Program-made: the position numbers and the translations under genes
Shown here: positions 10,337 through 23,839 of the stretch, in pieces
Position numbering within the stretch: the stretch's first letter is position 1
How the letters are laid out: each line of letters begins with the position of its first letter
The notes under the pieces: generated by a model
Database searches by the model: none
What the model was told of the DNA's origin: nothing
What the model saw: only the letters and a program-made list of their open reading frames with translations
From: Marinobacter santoriniensis NKSG1
GTDB taxonomy: Bacteria; Pseudomonadota; Gammaproteobacteria; Pseudomonadales; Oleiphilaceae
Assembly: GCF_000347775.1 (NCBI RefSeq)
Contig: NZ_APAT01000016.1
Coordinates: forward strand, 114,962 to 178,961
DNA length: 64,000 bases
Reading direction: 5' to 3'

Positions 10337-11101
10337 TTAGTCTTTGGCACTCGCCGGCATCGACCGGCAAATACTCATAAATTCTTCAGCAATTAGCGAT
10401 GCGCCACCGATCAAACCGCCGTCTATATCCGGCTCGGCGAAAAGCGCGGCCGCATTATCCGCTTTTACGCTGCCGCCGTAAAGGACTGAAATCTGCTTCG
10501 ACGGCGCACCCATACCGGCCAGCACCCGACGAATTTCGGCGTGCATGCTCTGGGCATCTTCCGATGTCGCGGTCTTTCCGGTCCCTATCGCCCAAACCGG
10601 CTCGTAGGCAACCACGACTCGCGACCACTGCCCCTCATCCACACCGGCAAGGCCACTGGCCACCTGGGACGACACAACGGTTTCGGCTTCGCCACGCTCG
10701 CGGTCTTCAAGGGTTTCACCAACACACAGAACAACCTGAAGGCCGCTCTGCAAAACCCGCTCGACCTTGGCCGCAACCAGCTCATCGGTTTCTCCGAAGT
10801 ACTGACGACGCTCGGAGTGTCCAACCAACGCCCAATCACAGCCCAGATCCTTCGCCATATCGGCAGAGATCTCTCCGGTGAACGCACCGGACGTCCACTG
10901 ACTCACATTCTGGACACCAACGCCAAGGGACTCACCAGCCAGACCCTTAACACTCTCAACATACAGAGCGGGGGGAATAATAACAGCCTCGACACCATTA
11001 TCAAGTCCACTCAACCGGGCTTTCACATCGCCAACCAGGTTGCGGACAAGGTCCAGAGACCCGTTCATTTTCCAGTTTCCGGCTACGATCTTGCGTCGCA
11101 T
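10337..11101 (-). CDS. tpiA: triose-phosphate isomerase
   Basis: The enzyme interconverts dihydroxyacetone phosphate and glyceraldehyde 3-phosphate. Visible are the N-terminal AGNWKMNG with the catalytic Lys, GHSERRQYFGE with the catalytic His, AYEPVWAIGTGKTA with the catalytic Glu and the flexible loop, and LYGGSVKADNAA. The frame extends 19 codons upstream, but the ATG at 11101 has a GGAAAGGAT Shine-Dalgarno and gives the canonical start MRRKIVAGNWK. Length is 254 residues. Confidence 0.97.
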   Translation of the reverse strand: MRRKIVAGNWKMNGSLDLVRNLVGDVKARLSGLDNGVEAVIIPPALYVESVKGLAGESLGVGVQNVSQWTSGAFTGEISADMAKDLGCDWALVGHSERRQYFGETDELVAAKVERVLQSGLQVVLCVGETLEDRERGEAETVVSSQVASGLAGVDEGQWSRVVVAYEPVWAIGTGKTATSEDAQSMHAEIRRVLAGMGAPSKQISVLYGGSVKADNAAALFAEPDIDGGLIGGASLIAEEFMSICRSMPASAKD

Positions 11102-11178
11102 ATCCTTTCCCGAACGTGAGGGAGGGCGAACTATACAGCAGCGTTCGCCGTCACACAACCACCTGAAAATACAAAATA

Positions 11179-12522
11179 TCAGGAGCAGGAGCGCTCGACG
11201 ATCCTGGCCAGCTCCTCGACAACCCGAACGATCTCCGACTCGACCTGACCTTCGGCCATGACCCGAATCAGCGGTTCGGTCCCGGACGGCCTGAGCAACA
11301 CCCGGCCACTCTCTCCCAATTGCGCTTCCGCCTCGCGAATTGCATCGACGATCTCACTCCTTGCGAGGGGATCAAAGCGCTCTGCAACTCTCACGTTAAC
11401 CATCTTCTGCGGCAGCTTACTCATTCCCTGGCGCAGGTCGGAAAGACGCTTACCGGACCGGTGAACGGCCAGCAGCACCTGAAGCGCAGAGACGATCCCA
11501 TCACCGGTAGAGGTACAGTCCCGGATAACCATATGCCCGGAGCCCTCGCCACCCAGGAGCCAGTCGTTGGCCAGAAGCCGCTCCATCACGTAGCGATCGC
11601 CCACCTTGGCCCGCTCAAATTCAATACCGATCTCTTTGAGCGCAAGCTCGACGCCGAGATTCGTCATCAGGGTGCCGACCACCCCACCGTTCAACCGCCC
11701 TTCGAGATGGCGCTGGGAGGCAATGATGTACAGCAGCTCGTCGCCATCGACCTCTGATCCATCCCGGTCGACCATCAGGACCCGGTCTCCATCCCCGTCA
11801 AAGGCCACACCCAGATCGGCCTTCTTCTCCAGCACGGCACGCTTCAACGCATCCAGGTGCGTGGAACCGACGTTGAGGTTGATATTGAGCCCATCGGGTT
11901 CGGCGCCAATTACGGACACCCTGGCCCCCAACTCCCGGAACACCTTCGGGGCCACGTGATAGGTCGCACCATGGGCGCAATCAAGCACGATGTGCAATCC
12001 GTCCATGGTGAACTCATTGGGGACAGTGCTCTTGCAGAACTCGACATACCGGCCTGGCGCGTCATCGACACGGGATGCCTTGCCCAGCTCCGAGGGCTCA
12101 CAGACCTCCAGAGGTCGATCGAGCCACCGCTCAATCTCGGCCTCCAGGGCGTCATCCAGCTTGGTCCCCGCCGAAGAAAAGAACTTGATGCCATTGTCCT
12201 CATGGGGGTTGTGGGAGGCACTGATCACGATGCCGGCGGATGCCCGGAACGTTCTGGTGAGATAAGCAATTGCCGGCGTTGGCATCGGGCCGAGAAGCTT
12301 AACATCCACACCGGCCGCCGATAGACCCGCCTCGAGGGCAGACTCAAACATATAGCCGGACAAACGGGTGTCCTTGCCAATCAAAACGCTGTTGCGCTGA
12401 CCATCCTTCTTGAACGCCTGACCCGCAGCCCAGCCAAGACGCAGCATGAACTCCGGCGTAATGGGAAACGCCCCAACCCGGCCACGGATGCCGTCGGTAC
12501 CAAAATACTTCCTGTCACTCAT
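11179..12522 (-). CDS. glmM: phosphoglucosamine mutase
   Basis: GlmM converts glucosamine 6-phosphate to the 1-phosphate on the way to UDP-GlcNAc for peptidoglycan. The phosphoserine loop is [11 protein letters not shown] (active Ser about 103), the Mg site is DGDGDR, the sugar-binding loop is GEGSGH, and the phosphate-binding [12 protein letters not shown] lies near the C-terminus. Length 447 is normal. Its ATG overlaps the folP stop (ATGA), the usual folP-glmM coupling. Confidence 0.97.
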   Translation of the reverse strand: MSDRKYFGTDGIRGRVGAFPITPEFMLRLGWAAGQAFKKDGQRNSVLIGKDTRLSGYMFESALEAGLSAAGVDVKLLGPMPTPAIAYLTRTFRASAGIVISASHNPHEDNGIKFFSSAGTKLDDALEAEIERWLDRPLEVCEPSELGKASRVDDAPGRYVEFCKSTVPNEFTMDGLHIVLDCAHGATYHVAPKVFRELGARVSVIGAEPDGLNINLNVGSTHLDALKRAVLEKKADLGVAFDGDGDRVLMVDRDGSEVDGDELLYIIASQRHLEGRLNGGVVGTLMTNLGVELALKEIGIEFERAKVGDRYVMERLLANDWLLGGEGSGHMVIRDCTSTGDGIVSALQVLLAVHRSGKRLSDLRQGMSKLPQKMVNVRVAERFDPLARSEIVDAIREAEAQLGESGRVLLRPSGTEPLIRVMAEGQVESEIVRVVEELARIVERSCS

Positions 12523-13352
12523 AACACTGCCTCCTTCATCGCGGCCACTACCCGGATGGCATCCACGGTTTCCCTTACGTCGTGAACACGCACAATGCCT
12601 GCACCTTTCATGGCGGCTATTGTCGCGGCGGCAAGGCTTGCAGGCAACCTTTCGTTAACCTCTCGTCCGGTGATCTGGCCCAGCATGGATTTACGGGAGA
12701 TACCGATAAGCAGCGGATGCCCGAGGATGTGCAGTTGCTCCATGGAAGCAAGCAACTGCAGGTTATGCTCCAGCGTCTTCCCGAAGCCAAAGCCCGGATC
12801 GAGCACGATATTCTCGGGCCGCACGCCAGCCGCCTCCGCCACGCGCATACGCTCGGTCAGAAAGGAACTGACATCCCTCCGGACATTTCGATAGGACGGG
12901 CGATCCTGCATCGTATCCGGCTCACCCTGAATGTGCATGATACACACGGGTATATCGGCGTCCGCAGCGGCTTCAGGCGCACCCTCACGCTGTAGCGCCC
13001 GGACATCATTGATCAGGCCGGCGCCGAGTTTCGCGGATTCGGTCATGACTTCCGGCGAACTCGTATCTACCGAAATCACCGTGTCCAGTTCTCGTGAAAT
13101 CGCTTCAACCACCGGACACACCCGGTCCAGCTCCTCCTGCAAGGACACCGGAGCGGCTCCCGGCCGGGTAGACTCGCCGCCAACATCAATAAACGTCGCA
13201 CCATCGTCGATCATCTGCCGGGCCCGGGCCAGTGCCGCCTCCGGGGAGTTGAACCTTCCACCGTCGGAAAACGAGTCCGGAGTGACATTCAGGATTCCCA
13301 TCACATGACAGCGGGACATATCCAGCACCCGCCCGGCGAAGTTCATTTCCAT
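12519..13352 (-). CDS. folP: dihydropteroate synthase
   Basis: FolP condenses p-aminobenzoate with the pterin diphosphate in folate synthesis and is the sulfonamide target. The TIM-barrel protein shows [14 protein letters not shown], the pterin-binding [24 protein letters not shown] and GISRKSMLG. The start chosen is the ATG at 13352, giving [12 protein letters not shown]; the frame is open further up, and an ATG 6 bases in is an alternative. It overlaps glmM by 4 bases and follows ftsH. Confidence 0.95.
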   Translation of the reverse strand: MEMNFAGRVLDMSRCHVMGILNVTPDSFSDGGRFNSPEAALARARQMIDDGATFIDVGGESTRPGAAPVSLQEELDRVCPVVEAISRELDTVISVDTSSPEVMTESAKLGAGLINDVRALQREGAPEAAADADIPVCIMHIQGEPDTMQDRPSYRNVRRDVSSFLTERMRVAEAAGVRPENIVLDPGFGFGKTLEHNLQLLASMEQLHILGHPLLIGISRKSMLGQITGREVNERLPASLAAATIAAMKGAGIVRVHDVRETVDAIRVVAAMKEAVL

Positions 13353-13390
13353 AGCGAACCAATCTCGAAGTGATATTTTCAGGTAAGACA

Positions 13391-13422
13391 AAAACAAACG
13401 CCGCCCGGAAGCCGGGCGGCGC
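13391..13422 (-). terminator. terminator-like hairpin between ftsH and folP
   Basis: A perfect 9-bp GC stem GCCGCCCGG/CCGGGCGGC with a 3-base loop is followed on the minus strand by GTTTGTTTTTG. It lies 30 bases past the ftsH stop and would separate ftsH from folP-glmM, at least in part. Confidence 0.75.
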
Positions 13423-13451
13423 AATCAATCAACCATCCTGTCAGAGGCGGC

Positions 13452-15395
13452 TCAGTGCTCTCCGGCCGGTCGACCAACGCCAGGCTGGCGCCCGTCGTCA
13501 GACCCCTTGGGCTCGGGCGCTTTCTCCGGCTCTTCGACCTGGACACCGCCAGTCGGACCGCTGTCACCCCACCCTTTCGGCGGCCGGGGCTCGCGACCTT
13601 CCATGATGTCATCAATCTGATGACGGTCGATGGTTTCGTACTTCATGAGGGCTTCGGCCATCATGTCGAGCTTTTCCCGATTGTCGATCAGGATCTGCTT
13701 CGCGGTGGAGTAGCACTCGTCGATGATGTTACGGACTTCCTCGTCGATGCGCTGGGCCGTCTCGGGTGAATAGACCGTATGGGCCTGACCGGCGGACCGC
13801 CCAAGGAACGGCTCTTCGCTGTCGGTATCGTACTGCAGCGGGCCGAGTTTCTCGGACAATCCCCATCGCGTCACCATATTGCGAGCCAGACTGGTCGCCC
13901 GCTCGATATCATTGGAAGCACCCGTGGTGACGCCTTCGAAGCCCAGCGTCAACTCTTCCGCGATCCGTCCACCGAAGAGGCTGCAGATCGAACTGATCAG
14001 ATAACGCTTGGAGTGACTGTACTTGTCTTCCTCCGGAAGGAACATGGTCACACCCAAGGCCCGTCCGCGGGGAATAATACTCACCTTGTAGACCGGATCG
14101 TGCTCTGGCACCAGGCGACCAACAATGGCGTGGCCTGACTCGTGATAGGCCGTGTTTCGCTTTTCCTTCTCGCTCATCACCATGGACTTCCGCTCGGCGC
14201 CCATCATGATCTTGTCCTTGGCGAGCTCAAACTCTTCCATGGACACCAGGCGCTGGTTACGACGCGCCGCAAACAGCGCGGCCTCGTTCACCAGGTTGGC
14301 CAGATCGGCACCGGAGAAGCCGGGCGTACCACGAGCAATCAGTGCAGGTTCGACACCATCTGCCAGCGGTACTTTCTTCATATGTACCTTCAGAATCTGC
14401 TCGCGACCAATAATGTCAGGCAGACCAACAACGACCTGACGGTCGAAACGTCCCGGGCGCAACAGCGCGGGGTCCAGAACGTCCGGACGGTTAGTGGCCG
14501 CGATGACGATAACGCCCTCGTTACCCTCGAAACCATCCATCTCAACCAGCAACTGGTTCAGGGTCTGCTCACGCTCGTCGTGACCACCACCCATGCCGGC
14601 GCCACGATGACGACCTACGGCATCAATCTCATCGATAAAGATGATGCAGGGGCTCTGCTTCTTGGCCTGTTCGAACATGTCCCGAACACGGGAGGCACCG
14701 ACACCTACGAACATTTCCACGAAGTCGGAACCCGAGATGGAGAAGAACGGCACCTTCGCCTCGCCGGCAATCGCTTTTGCCAGCAGAGTCTTACCGGTAC
14801 CCGGCTGACCTACCATCAGCACACCTTTCGGGATGCTGCCGCCAAGACGCTGGAACTTGCTCGGGTCCCGAAGGAAATCCACCAGTTCCTTAACATCTTC
14901 CTTGGCTTCATCAACGCCGGCCACGTCAGCGAAAGTCGTCTTGATCTGATCCTCACTCATCAGGCGGGCCTTGCTCTTGCCGAACGACATGGGGCCTTTG
15001 CCGCCACCGCCTCCCTGCATCTGTCGCATGAAGAAGACAAACAGAGCGATGATGATGAGGATCGGGAAAGCCGCAACCAGTAGTTGCGTCCAGAGACTCT
15101 GACGCTCCGGTTCTTTACCGATAACCTCGACGTTGTTCGCCAGCAGATCGTCCATCAGCTTGTTGTCCGCCACCTGGGGACGGATGGTCCGGAACTGGGA
15201 ACCATCACCCTTGGTGCCCTGGATATCCAGGCCATCGATGGTTACCCGCTGCACCTGACCCTGCTGGACCATTTGCACGAACTGGGAATAGTTGACTTGT
15301 TGCCCGCTGGTGGTGGGAGAGAAATTCTGAAACACCATCAGCAGAACCGCGGCTATGATTAGCCAGAGAACCAGATTTTTTGCCATATCGTTCAA
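13452..15395 (-). CDS. ftsH: ATP-dependent zinc metalloprotease FtsH
   Basis: FtsH is a hexameric inner-membrane AAA protease that degrades sigma-32, LpxC and misassembled membrane proteins. Two membrane helices (about residues 5-22 and 103-123) flank a periplasmic domain. The AAA domain has Walker A GQPGTGKT at 196-203 and Walker [12 protein letters not shown], and the zinc site is HESGH. The C-terminus is Pro/Glu-rich. The start taken is TTG at 15395, with AGGTGA upstream; ATG three codons later (15386) would give the classic MAKNL start and is equally possible. Confidence 0.96.
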   Translation of the reverse strand: MNDMAKNLVLWLIIAAVLLMVFQNFSPTTSGQQVNYSQFVQMVQQGQVQRVTIDGLDIQGTKGDGSQFRTIRPQVADNKLMDDLLANNVEVIGKEPERQSLWTQLLVAAFPILIIIALFVFFMRQMQGGGGGKGPMSFGKSKARLMSEDQIKTTFADVAGVDEAKEDVKELVDFLRDPSKFQRLGGSIPKGVLMVGQPGTGKTLLAKAIAGEAKVPFFSISGSDFVEMFVGVGASRVRDMFEQAKKQSPCIIFIDEIDAVGRHRGAGMGGGHDEREQTLNQLLVEMDGFEGNEGVIVIAATNRPDVLDPALLRPGRFDRQVVVGLPDIIGREQILKVHMKKVPLADGVEPALIARGTPGFSGADLANLVNEAALFAARRNQRLVSMEEFELAKDKIMMGAERKSMVMSEKEKRNTAYHESGHAIVGRLVPEHDPVYKVSIIPRGRALGVTMFLPEEDKYSHSKRYLISSICSLFGGRIAEELTLGFEGVTTGASNDIERATSLARNMVTRWGLSEKLGPLQYDTDSEEPFLGRSAGQAHTVYSPETAQRIDEEVRNIIDECYSTAKQILIDNREKLDMMAEALMKYETIDRHQIDDIMEGREPRPPKGWGDSGPTGGVQVEEPEKAPEPKGSDDGRQPGVGRPAGEH

Positions 15396-15520
15396 GGATC
15401 ATCACCTGTGAATTGAAGGACACCTTCGCAAAGACACCCTTTTCGACACCTTACACCAATTGTACGCCTGTCCACCAGAAACGGCCCATCCGTAACAGCC
15501 ACAGAGCCATCGCATAGCGA

Positions 15521-16201
15521 TCAGCCCTTGAAACCCTTACCCACCAGATAGACCTCCCGGGACCGGGCCCGCGATGAATCCGGTTTTCGGCTGACAACCG
15601 TCTTGAAGCTGCCTCGCATGTCTGCCAAAAGGGCATCAAAGCCTTCACCCTGAAACACCTTGGCCACAAACACGCCGCCAGGCCGCAGTACCCGCTGGGC
15701 CATATCGAGCGCAAGCTCAACCAGGCCCATGGCTTTCGGGATATCGACTGCAGCCATACCACTCATATTGGGCGCCATATCGGAAATTACAACGTCGGCC
15801 CTGCGATTATCGAGCAGATCCAGTAGCGCCTCGAAGACTGAATCCTCGGTAAAGTCGCCCTGTACAAAGTCAACACCGGCAATGGGGTCCATCGGCAGGA
15901 TATCGCTGGCGATCACCACACCACTGTCACCAACCTTCTCCACGGCAACCTGGGACCAGCCTCCGGGCGCTGCGCCCAGATCGACCACCAGCTGGCCGGG
16001 CCGAAACAGCTTGTCCTTCGCATCCAGCTCTATCAGCTTGTAGCTGGCACGGGAGCGATAGCCGTCTTCCTGGGACTTTTTGACCCAGACGTCGTCGAAA
16101 TGTTCCTTGAGCCAGCGGTCACTGGACTTGGACCGAGCCAAATTCACCTCCGATTGTTCCTGTTCGGCCAGTTCCCGCCACCGATACGGGTTAACAGCCA
16201 T
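15521..16201 (-). CDS. rlmE: 23S rRNA (uridine-2552-2'-O)-methyltransferase
   Basis: RlmE (RrmJ/FtsJ) methylates U2552 in the 50S A-site late in assembly and is heat-inducible in E. coli. The SAM site [14 protein letters not shown], the motif SDMAPNMSG and a KDKE-type catalytic set ([15 protein letters not shown] early, AKVFQGEG late) are visible. Length 226 is normal. It is directly upstream of ftsH, the conserved pair, and divergent from yhbY. Confidence 0.96.
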   Translation of the reverse strand: MAVNPYRWRELAEQEQSEVNLARSKSSDRWLKEHFDDVWVKKSQEDGYRSRASYKLIELDAKDKLFRPGQLVVDLGAAPGGWSQVAVEKVGDSGVVIASDILPMDPIAGVDFVQGDFTEDSVFEALLDLLDNRRADVVISDMAPNMSGMAAVDIPKAMGLVELALDMAQRVLRPGGVFVAKVFQGEGFDALLADMRGSFKTVVSRKPDSSRARSREVYLVGKGFKG

Positions 16202-16302
16202 TTCCGGGACCCGGCGATCTGTTACAATCCGCCGATTATACGATTATGCCAGCAAACACGTTGCCGGCGTTTTATTAATTGCACCGATAAAGAGATTCCA
16301 TC

Positions 16303-16614
16303 ATGAGCCTTTCACCGGAACAGCGCCGGGAGTACCGGGCGATCGCCCACAACCTCAAACCCGTGATCATCGTGGGTGACAAGGGCCTGTCCGAGGGACT
16401 CCAGGAGGAGCTGGAGCGGGCACTGAATGACCACGAACTGATCAAGGTGAAGATCGCCAGCCCGGACCGCGATGTCCGCCAGGAAGCGATCAATGCCTTG
16501 TGCGAGGCCTCGGGAGCGGAGCTGGTACAGAGCATCGGAAAAATCGCCGTCATTCTGCGCCGCGCGAAAAAGCCCAACCCGAAACTCTCCAATCTGCTGC
16601 GTCACAAGCACTGA
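16303..16614 (+). CDS. yhbY: ribosome assembly RNA-binding protein YhbY
   Basis: A 103-residue CRM-domain protein of the YhbY family, associated with pre-50S particles. The RNA-binding loop VGDKGLSEG, KVKIASPDRDVRQEA and the final VILRRAKKPNPKLSN are typical. It is divergent from rlmE, as in E. coli, and converges on greA with a shared terminator. Confidence 0.94.
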   Translation: MSLSPEQRREYRAIAHNLKPVIIVGDKGLSEGLQEELERALNDHELIKVKIASPDRDVRQEAINALCEASGAELVQSIGKIAVILRRAKKPNPKLSNLLRHKH

Positions 16615-16638
16615 TCAGCACTCCCAAAGCGCGCCGAC

Positions 16639-16676
16639 AAAAAAGCCGACCCCGAACGAACGGAGTCGGCTTTTTT
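16639..16676. terminator. bidirectional terminator between yhbY and greA
   Basis: A stem AAAAAAGCCGAC/GTCGGCTTTTTT with a 14-base loop lies between the convergent stops and carries T runs on both strands. Confidence 0.85.
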
Positions 16677-16695
16677 ATTCCGGAGCAGTCCGGAG

Positions 16696-17175
16696 TCAGA
16701 TGTACTCGACTTCTGAAATTTCGTACTCGACGGTGCCGGACGGAACACGGATAGCCACCACATCGCCTTCATCCTTACCCACAAGGGCACGGGCAATCGG
16801 TGACGAGATGGACAGCTTGCCCTGTTTAATGTCCGCTTCATCCTCGCCCACGATCTGGTAGGTGACTTCTTCGTCGGTATCCACATTGATCAGATGAACG
16901 GTGGTGCCGAAAATCACCTTACCGGTATTTTCCATGGTGGTAACGTCGATCACCTGGGCCGACGCCAGCTTACCCTCGATTTCCTGGATCCGCCCCTCGA
17001 TGAAACCCTGCTGCTCACGGGCGGCATGGTATTCGGCGTTTTCCTTGAGGTCGCCGTGCTCACGGGCCTCGGCAATGGCCGCAATCACCTTGGGCCGATC
17101 GTCGGACTTCAGCTTTTTCAGCTCCTCGCGCAGGCGGGCTTCACCCGCCTTGGTCATCGGTACTCTGTCAGCCAT
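16696..17175 (-). CDS. greA: transcription elongation factor GreA
   Basis: GreA rescues backtracked RNA polymerase by stimulating transcript cleavage. The N-terminal coiled coil ends in the acidic tip [14 protein letters not shown] and is followed by the FKBP-like domain ([17 protein letters not shown]). Length 159 is as expected. The start lies only 3 bases after the carB stop, so it is the last gene of a carA-carB-greA transcript. Confidence 0.97.
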   Translation of the reverse strand: MADRVPMTKAGEARLREELKKLKSDDRPKVIAAIAEAREHGDLKENAEYHAAREQQGFIEGRIQEIEGKLASAQVIDVTTMENTGKVIFGTTVHLINVDTDEEVTYQIVGEDEADIKQGKLSISSPIARALVGKDEGDVVAIRVPSGTVEYEISEVEYI

Positions 17176-17178
17176 GAT

Positions 17179-20397
<3,219 letters not shown>

Positions 20398-20477
20398 GTC
20401 TTGGTAAACCTGTCAGCAACTTTTGAATTCTGGCAGCGCAACACGCGGCGCCCGTGAGTTTTCCATGGCGATCGGTC
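20398..20477 (-). other. carA-carB spacer
   Basis: An 80-base spacer with no ORF or clear terminator. The two genes are presumably co-transcribed. Confidence 0.5.
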
Positions 20478-21608
20478 TCAGGCCGATCGCTCCCCCATCA
20501 GGCGGATAAACTCGTCAAACAGCGGGGCCACGTCATGGGGACCGGGGCTGGCTTCCGGGTGGCCCTGGAAGCTGTAGGCCGGTTTGTCAGTCCGGCGGAT
20601 GCCCTGCAAGGTGCCATCAAACAGGGACTTGTGAGTCGCCTCGACATTGGCCGGCAGTGTCGCCTCATCCACGGCAAATCCGTGGTTCTGGCTGGTGATC
20701 ATCACTGTGCCCCTGGCGATATCCTGCACCGGATGGTTGGCGCCGTGGTGGCCGTGTCCCATCTTCATGGTCTTCGCACCGCTGGCCAGGGCCAGAAGCT
20801 GATGACCCAGGCAGATGCCGAAGACCGGAATGTCGGTTTCGAGCACTTCCCTGATGGCGGTGATGGCGTAATCGCAGGGCTCGGGATCCCCCGGACCATT
20901 GGAGAGGAAAATACCATCGGGGTTCATGGCCAGAACTTCGGAAGCCGGCGTCTGGGCGGGCACCACGGTGATGTCGCAACCCCGTGAAGCAAGCATCCGA
21001 AGGATGTTGTACTTCACGCCGTAATCCCAGGCGACAACCTTGAAACGCGACTCTGACCGTTCGCCGTAGCCGTTATCAAGATCCCACTCGGTCTGATTCC
21101 ACTGCCAGACCTTGTCGCAGGTAACTTCCTTGGCGAGGTCCATGCCCTTGAGACCCGGGAAGGCTTTGGCCAGCTCCAGAGCGCGTTCGGCATTGGCGTT
21201 TTCGCCGGCGACAATGGCACCGTTCTGGGACCCTTTATCCCGGAGGATGCGAGTCAGGCGACGGGTGTCGATGTCAGCAATTCCAACAATGTTGTTGTTT
21301 CGCAGGTAGTCGTCGAGGCGACCCTGGCTGCGCCAGTTGCTGGCCACCAGAGGCAAATCCCGGATGATCAGGCCGGCGGCCTGGATGCGGTCGGATTCAA
21401 TATCCTCTTCGTTCACACCGGTGTTACCGATGTGCGGATACGTCAGGGTGACCAGCTGACGGGAATAGGACGGGTCGGTCAGGATTTCCTGGTAGCCGGT
21501 CATGGCGGTATTGAACACCACTTCACCGCTGGTTTCTCCGTCAGCGCCAATGGCGGTGCCGTAGAAGAGGCTTCCGTCTGCGAGTGCAAGGATTGCTGGT
21601 GTGCTCAA
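20478..21608 (-). CDS. carA: carbamoyl-phosphate synthase small subunit
   Basis: CarA is the glutamine amidotransferase that feeds ammonia to CarB. The class I triad is visible: Cys in [11 protein letters not shown], and His/Glu in [13 protein letters not shown]; the N-terminal dimer domain is typical. Start choice: TTG at 21608 has a GAGGA 8 bases upstream and gives [12 protein letters not shown], close to Pseudomonas CarA. An in-frame ATG at 21623 overlaps the stop of a small upstream leader ORF (ATGA) and remains possible through coupling. Length 376 from TTG. Confidence 0.95.
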   Translation of the reverse strand: MSTPAILALADGSLFYGTAIGADGETSGEVVFNTAMTGYQEILTDPSYSRQLVTLTYPHIGNTGVNEEDIESDRIQAAGLIIRDLPLVASNWRSQGRLDDYLRNNNIVGIADIDTRRLTRILRDKGSQNGAIVAGENANAERALELAKAFPGLKGMDLAKEVTCDKVWQWNQTEWDLDNGYGERSESRFKVVAWDYGVKYNILRMLASRGCDITVVPAQTPASEVLAMNPDGIFLSNGPGDPEPCDYAITAIREVLETDIPVFGICLGHQLLALASGAKTMKMGHGHHGANHPVQDIARGTVMITSQNHGFAVDEATLPANVEATHKSLFDGTLQGIRRTDKPAYSFQGHPEASPGPHDVAPLFDEFIRLMGERSA

Positions 21609-21619
21609 GGCTTGTATCC

Positions 21620-21718
21620 TCATCGAGTGGCGGATAAGTTCGTCACGAACAGGAACGCAAGCGCAAATTCAGGTCGCAAAAAAGCGAGAGGGAGTAGAGA
21701 CTCCGTCCCGCTTTTCAT
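21620..21718 (-). CDS. possible carA leader peptide (32 residues)
   Basis: An ATG at 21718 with AAGAG 5 bases upstream opens a 32-codon frame that ends in TGA at 21622-21620, overlapping an in-frame carA ATG. The frame runs through a terminator-like hairpin and its T run; the peptide begins [13 protein letters not shown] and is rich in Leu and Phe. The layout (promoter, short ORF spanning a terminator, then the enzyme gene) resembles pyrBI-type UTP-sensed attenuation. It may also be chance; no homology was checked. Confidence 0.4.
   Translation of the reverse strand: MKSGTESLLPLAFLRPEFALAFLFVTNLSATR
21678..21715 (-). terminator. terminator or attenuator in the carA leader
   Basis: On the minus strand AAAAGCG pairs with CGCTTTT and GGAGT with ACTCC around a 4-base loop, with two mismatches between them, followed by TTTTTT. 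It lies about 90 bases after dapB and 70 bases before carA, downstream of the carA promoter. An upstream GCTTTT (about 21733-21728) could pair with its 5' arm AAAAGC as an antiterminator. Confidence 0.7.
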
Positions 21719-21769
21719 AAAACTCTTAAAAGCTTCTCAAAGCTACGCTTGGTGCAAATAAATCGCCTT

Positions 21770-21798
21770 ATTGTAAGAAATACGGCGCTTTCTGTCCA
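21770..21798 (-). promoter_or_regulatory. sigma-70 promoter for carAB
   Basis: On the minus strand a TGGACA -35 and a TACAAT -10 are separated by exactly 17 bases, placed just past the dapB stop. Transcription would begin near ATTTATTTG; a T run at the start site is what UTP-sensitive pyrimidine promoters use in E. coli. Confidence 0.65.
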
Positions 21799-21805
21799 CG
21801 GATAA

Positions 21806-22621
<816 letters not shown>

Positions 22622-22636
22622 TTACTTGGCTGAGGC

Positions 22637-23761
22637 TCAGAATTTCATTTCGTCAAAGAAACTTTTCACACCTTCAAACCAGGAGGTTTTCTTCGGCGCA
22701 TGATGGGTACCGTTGCTGCCGTCCAGTGTCTGCTGAAACTCTTCAAGCAGCTCTTTCTGGCGCTTCGTAAGGTTCACCGGTGTTTCGACGATGACGCGGC
22801 ACAGCAAGTCGCCGGCCGGACCACCGCGAACCGGGCTGACACCCTTGTTGCGCAGGCGGAACAGTCGCCCGGTCTGGGTTTCGGGCGGAATCTTGAGCTT
22901 CACCCGACCATCCAGGGTGGGCACTTCCAGCTCGCCACCCAGGGTGGCATCCACGATACTGATCGGCACTTCACAATAGAGATTGCGACCGTCACGGGTA
23001 AAGATAGAGTGTTCACGCACAGCGATCTGGACATACAGGTCGCCCGGCGGACCACCGTCTACCCCCATTTCGCCTTCGCCGGACAACCGGATGCGATCCC
23101 CGGTATCCACACCGGGCGGAACCTTGACCGACAGCGTTTTCTCTTCCCGAACCCGACCCTGGCCATGACAGACCTTACACGGATCCTTGATAATCTGACC
23201 GGCCCCACGGCAGGTCGGACAGGTCTGCTGAACAGCGAAGAAGCCCTGCTGCATGCGAACCTGCCCCATACCCTTACAGGTACCGCAGGTTTCAACACCC
23301 GACCCCTTGGTCGCGCCACTGCCATCGCAGGCTTCGCATTCACGGTGCCCGGGAATGGTGATCTGGACGGTTTTGCCTTTGACCGCTTCTTCCAGGTCCA
23401 GCTCAAGGGTGTACCTCAGATCCGCGCCACGGGTGTTCCGGCCACGACCACCGCCACCAAAGATGTCTCCGAACACGTCACCAAAGATGTCGGAGAAGCT
23501 GGCGCCACCGCCACCGAAGCCGCCCCCGGCCTGGCCATCAACGCCGGCATGGCCGAACTGGTCATAGGCAGCCCGCTTGCTGGCATCCGCCAGTATTTCG
23601 TACGCTTCGCTGGCCTCTTTGAATTTATTCTCGGCGTCGGTGTCGTCCGGGTTACGGTCCGGATGGTACTTCATGGCGAGCTTTCGGTAGGCTCGCTTGA
23701 TTTCCTTCTCGTCCGCATCCCGGGAAATCCCGAGAATTTCGTAATAATCGCGCTTGGCCAT
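22637..23761 (-). CDS. dnaJ: chaperone protein DnaJ
   Basis: DnaJ (Hsp40) delivers substrates to DnaK and stimulates its ATPase. The J domain carries HPD in [12 protein letters not shown] Gly/Phe-rich linker follows, then four zinc-binding repeats ([32 protein letters not shown]) and the C-terminal substrate domains. Length 374 is canonical. It is transcribed after dnaK. Confidence 0.98.
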   Translation of the reverse strand: MAKRDYYEILGISRDADEKEIKRAYRKLAMKYHPDRNPDDTDAENKFKEASEAYEILADASKRAAYDQFGHAGVDGQAGGGFGGGGASFSDIFGDVFGDIFGGGGRGRNTRGADLRYTLELDLEEAVKGKTVQITIPGHRECEACDGSGATKGSGVETCGTCKGMGQVRMQQGFFAVQQTCPTCRGAGQIIKDPCKVCHGQGRVREEKTLSVKVPPGVDTGDRIRLSGEGEMGVDGGPPGDLYVQIAVREHSIFTRDGRNLYCEVPISIVDATLGGELEVPTLDGRVKLKIPPETQTGRLFRLRNKGVSPVRGGPAGDLLCRVIVETPVNLTKRQKELLEEFQQTLDGSNGTHHAPKKTSWFEGVKSFFDEMKF

Positions 23762-23787
23762 GCTTCAAAACCCTGTTTTTATAACGC

Positions 23788-23817
23788 GGAAAACGCGGGG
23801 AGCTCCCCGCGTTTTCC
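23788..23817. repeat. perfect palindrome between dnaK and dnaJ
   Basis: A 13-base arm GGAAAACGCGGGG and its exact complement flank AGCT, itself self-complementary. No T run follows on the minus strand, so it is more likely an mRNA processing or stability hairpin than a terminator. Confidence 0.7.
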
Positions 23818-23839
23818 AACTACCTGATGTACTTCGGAT

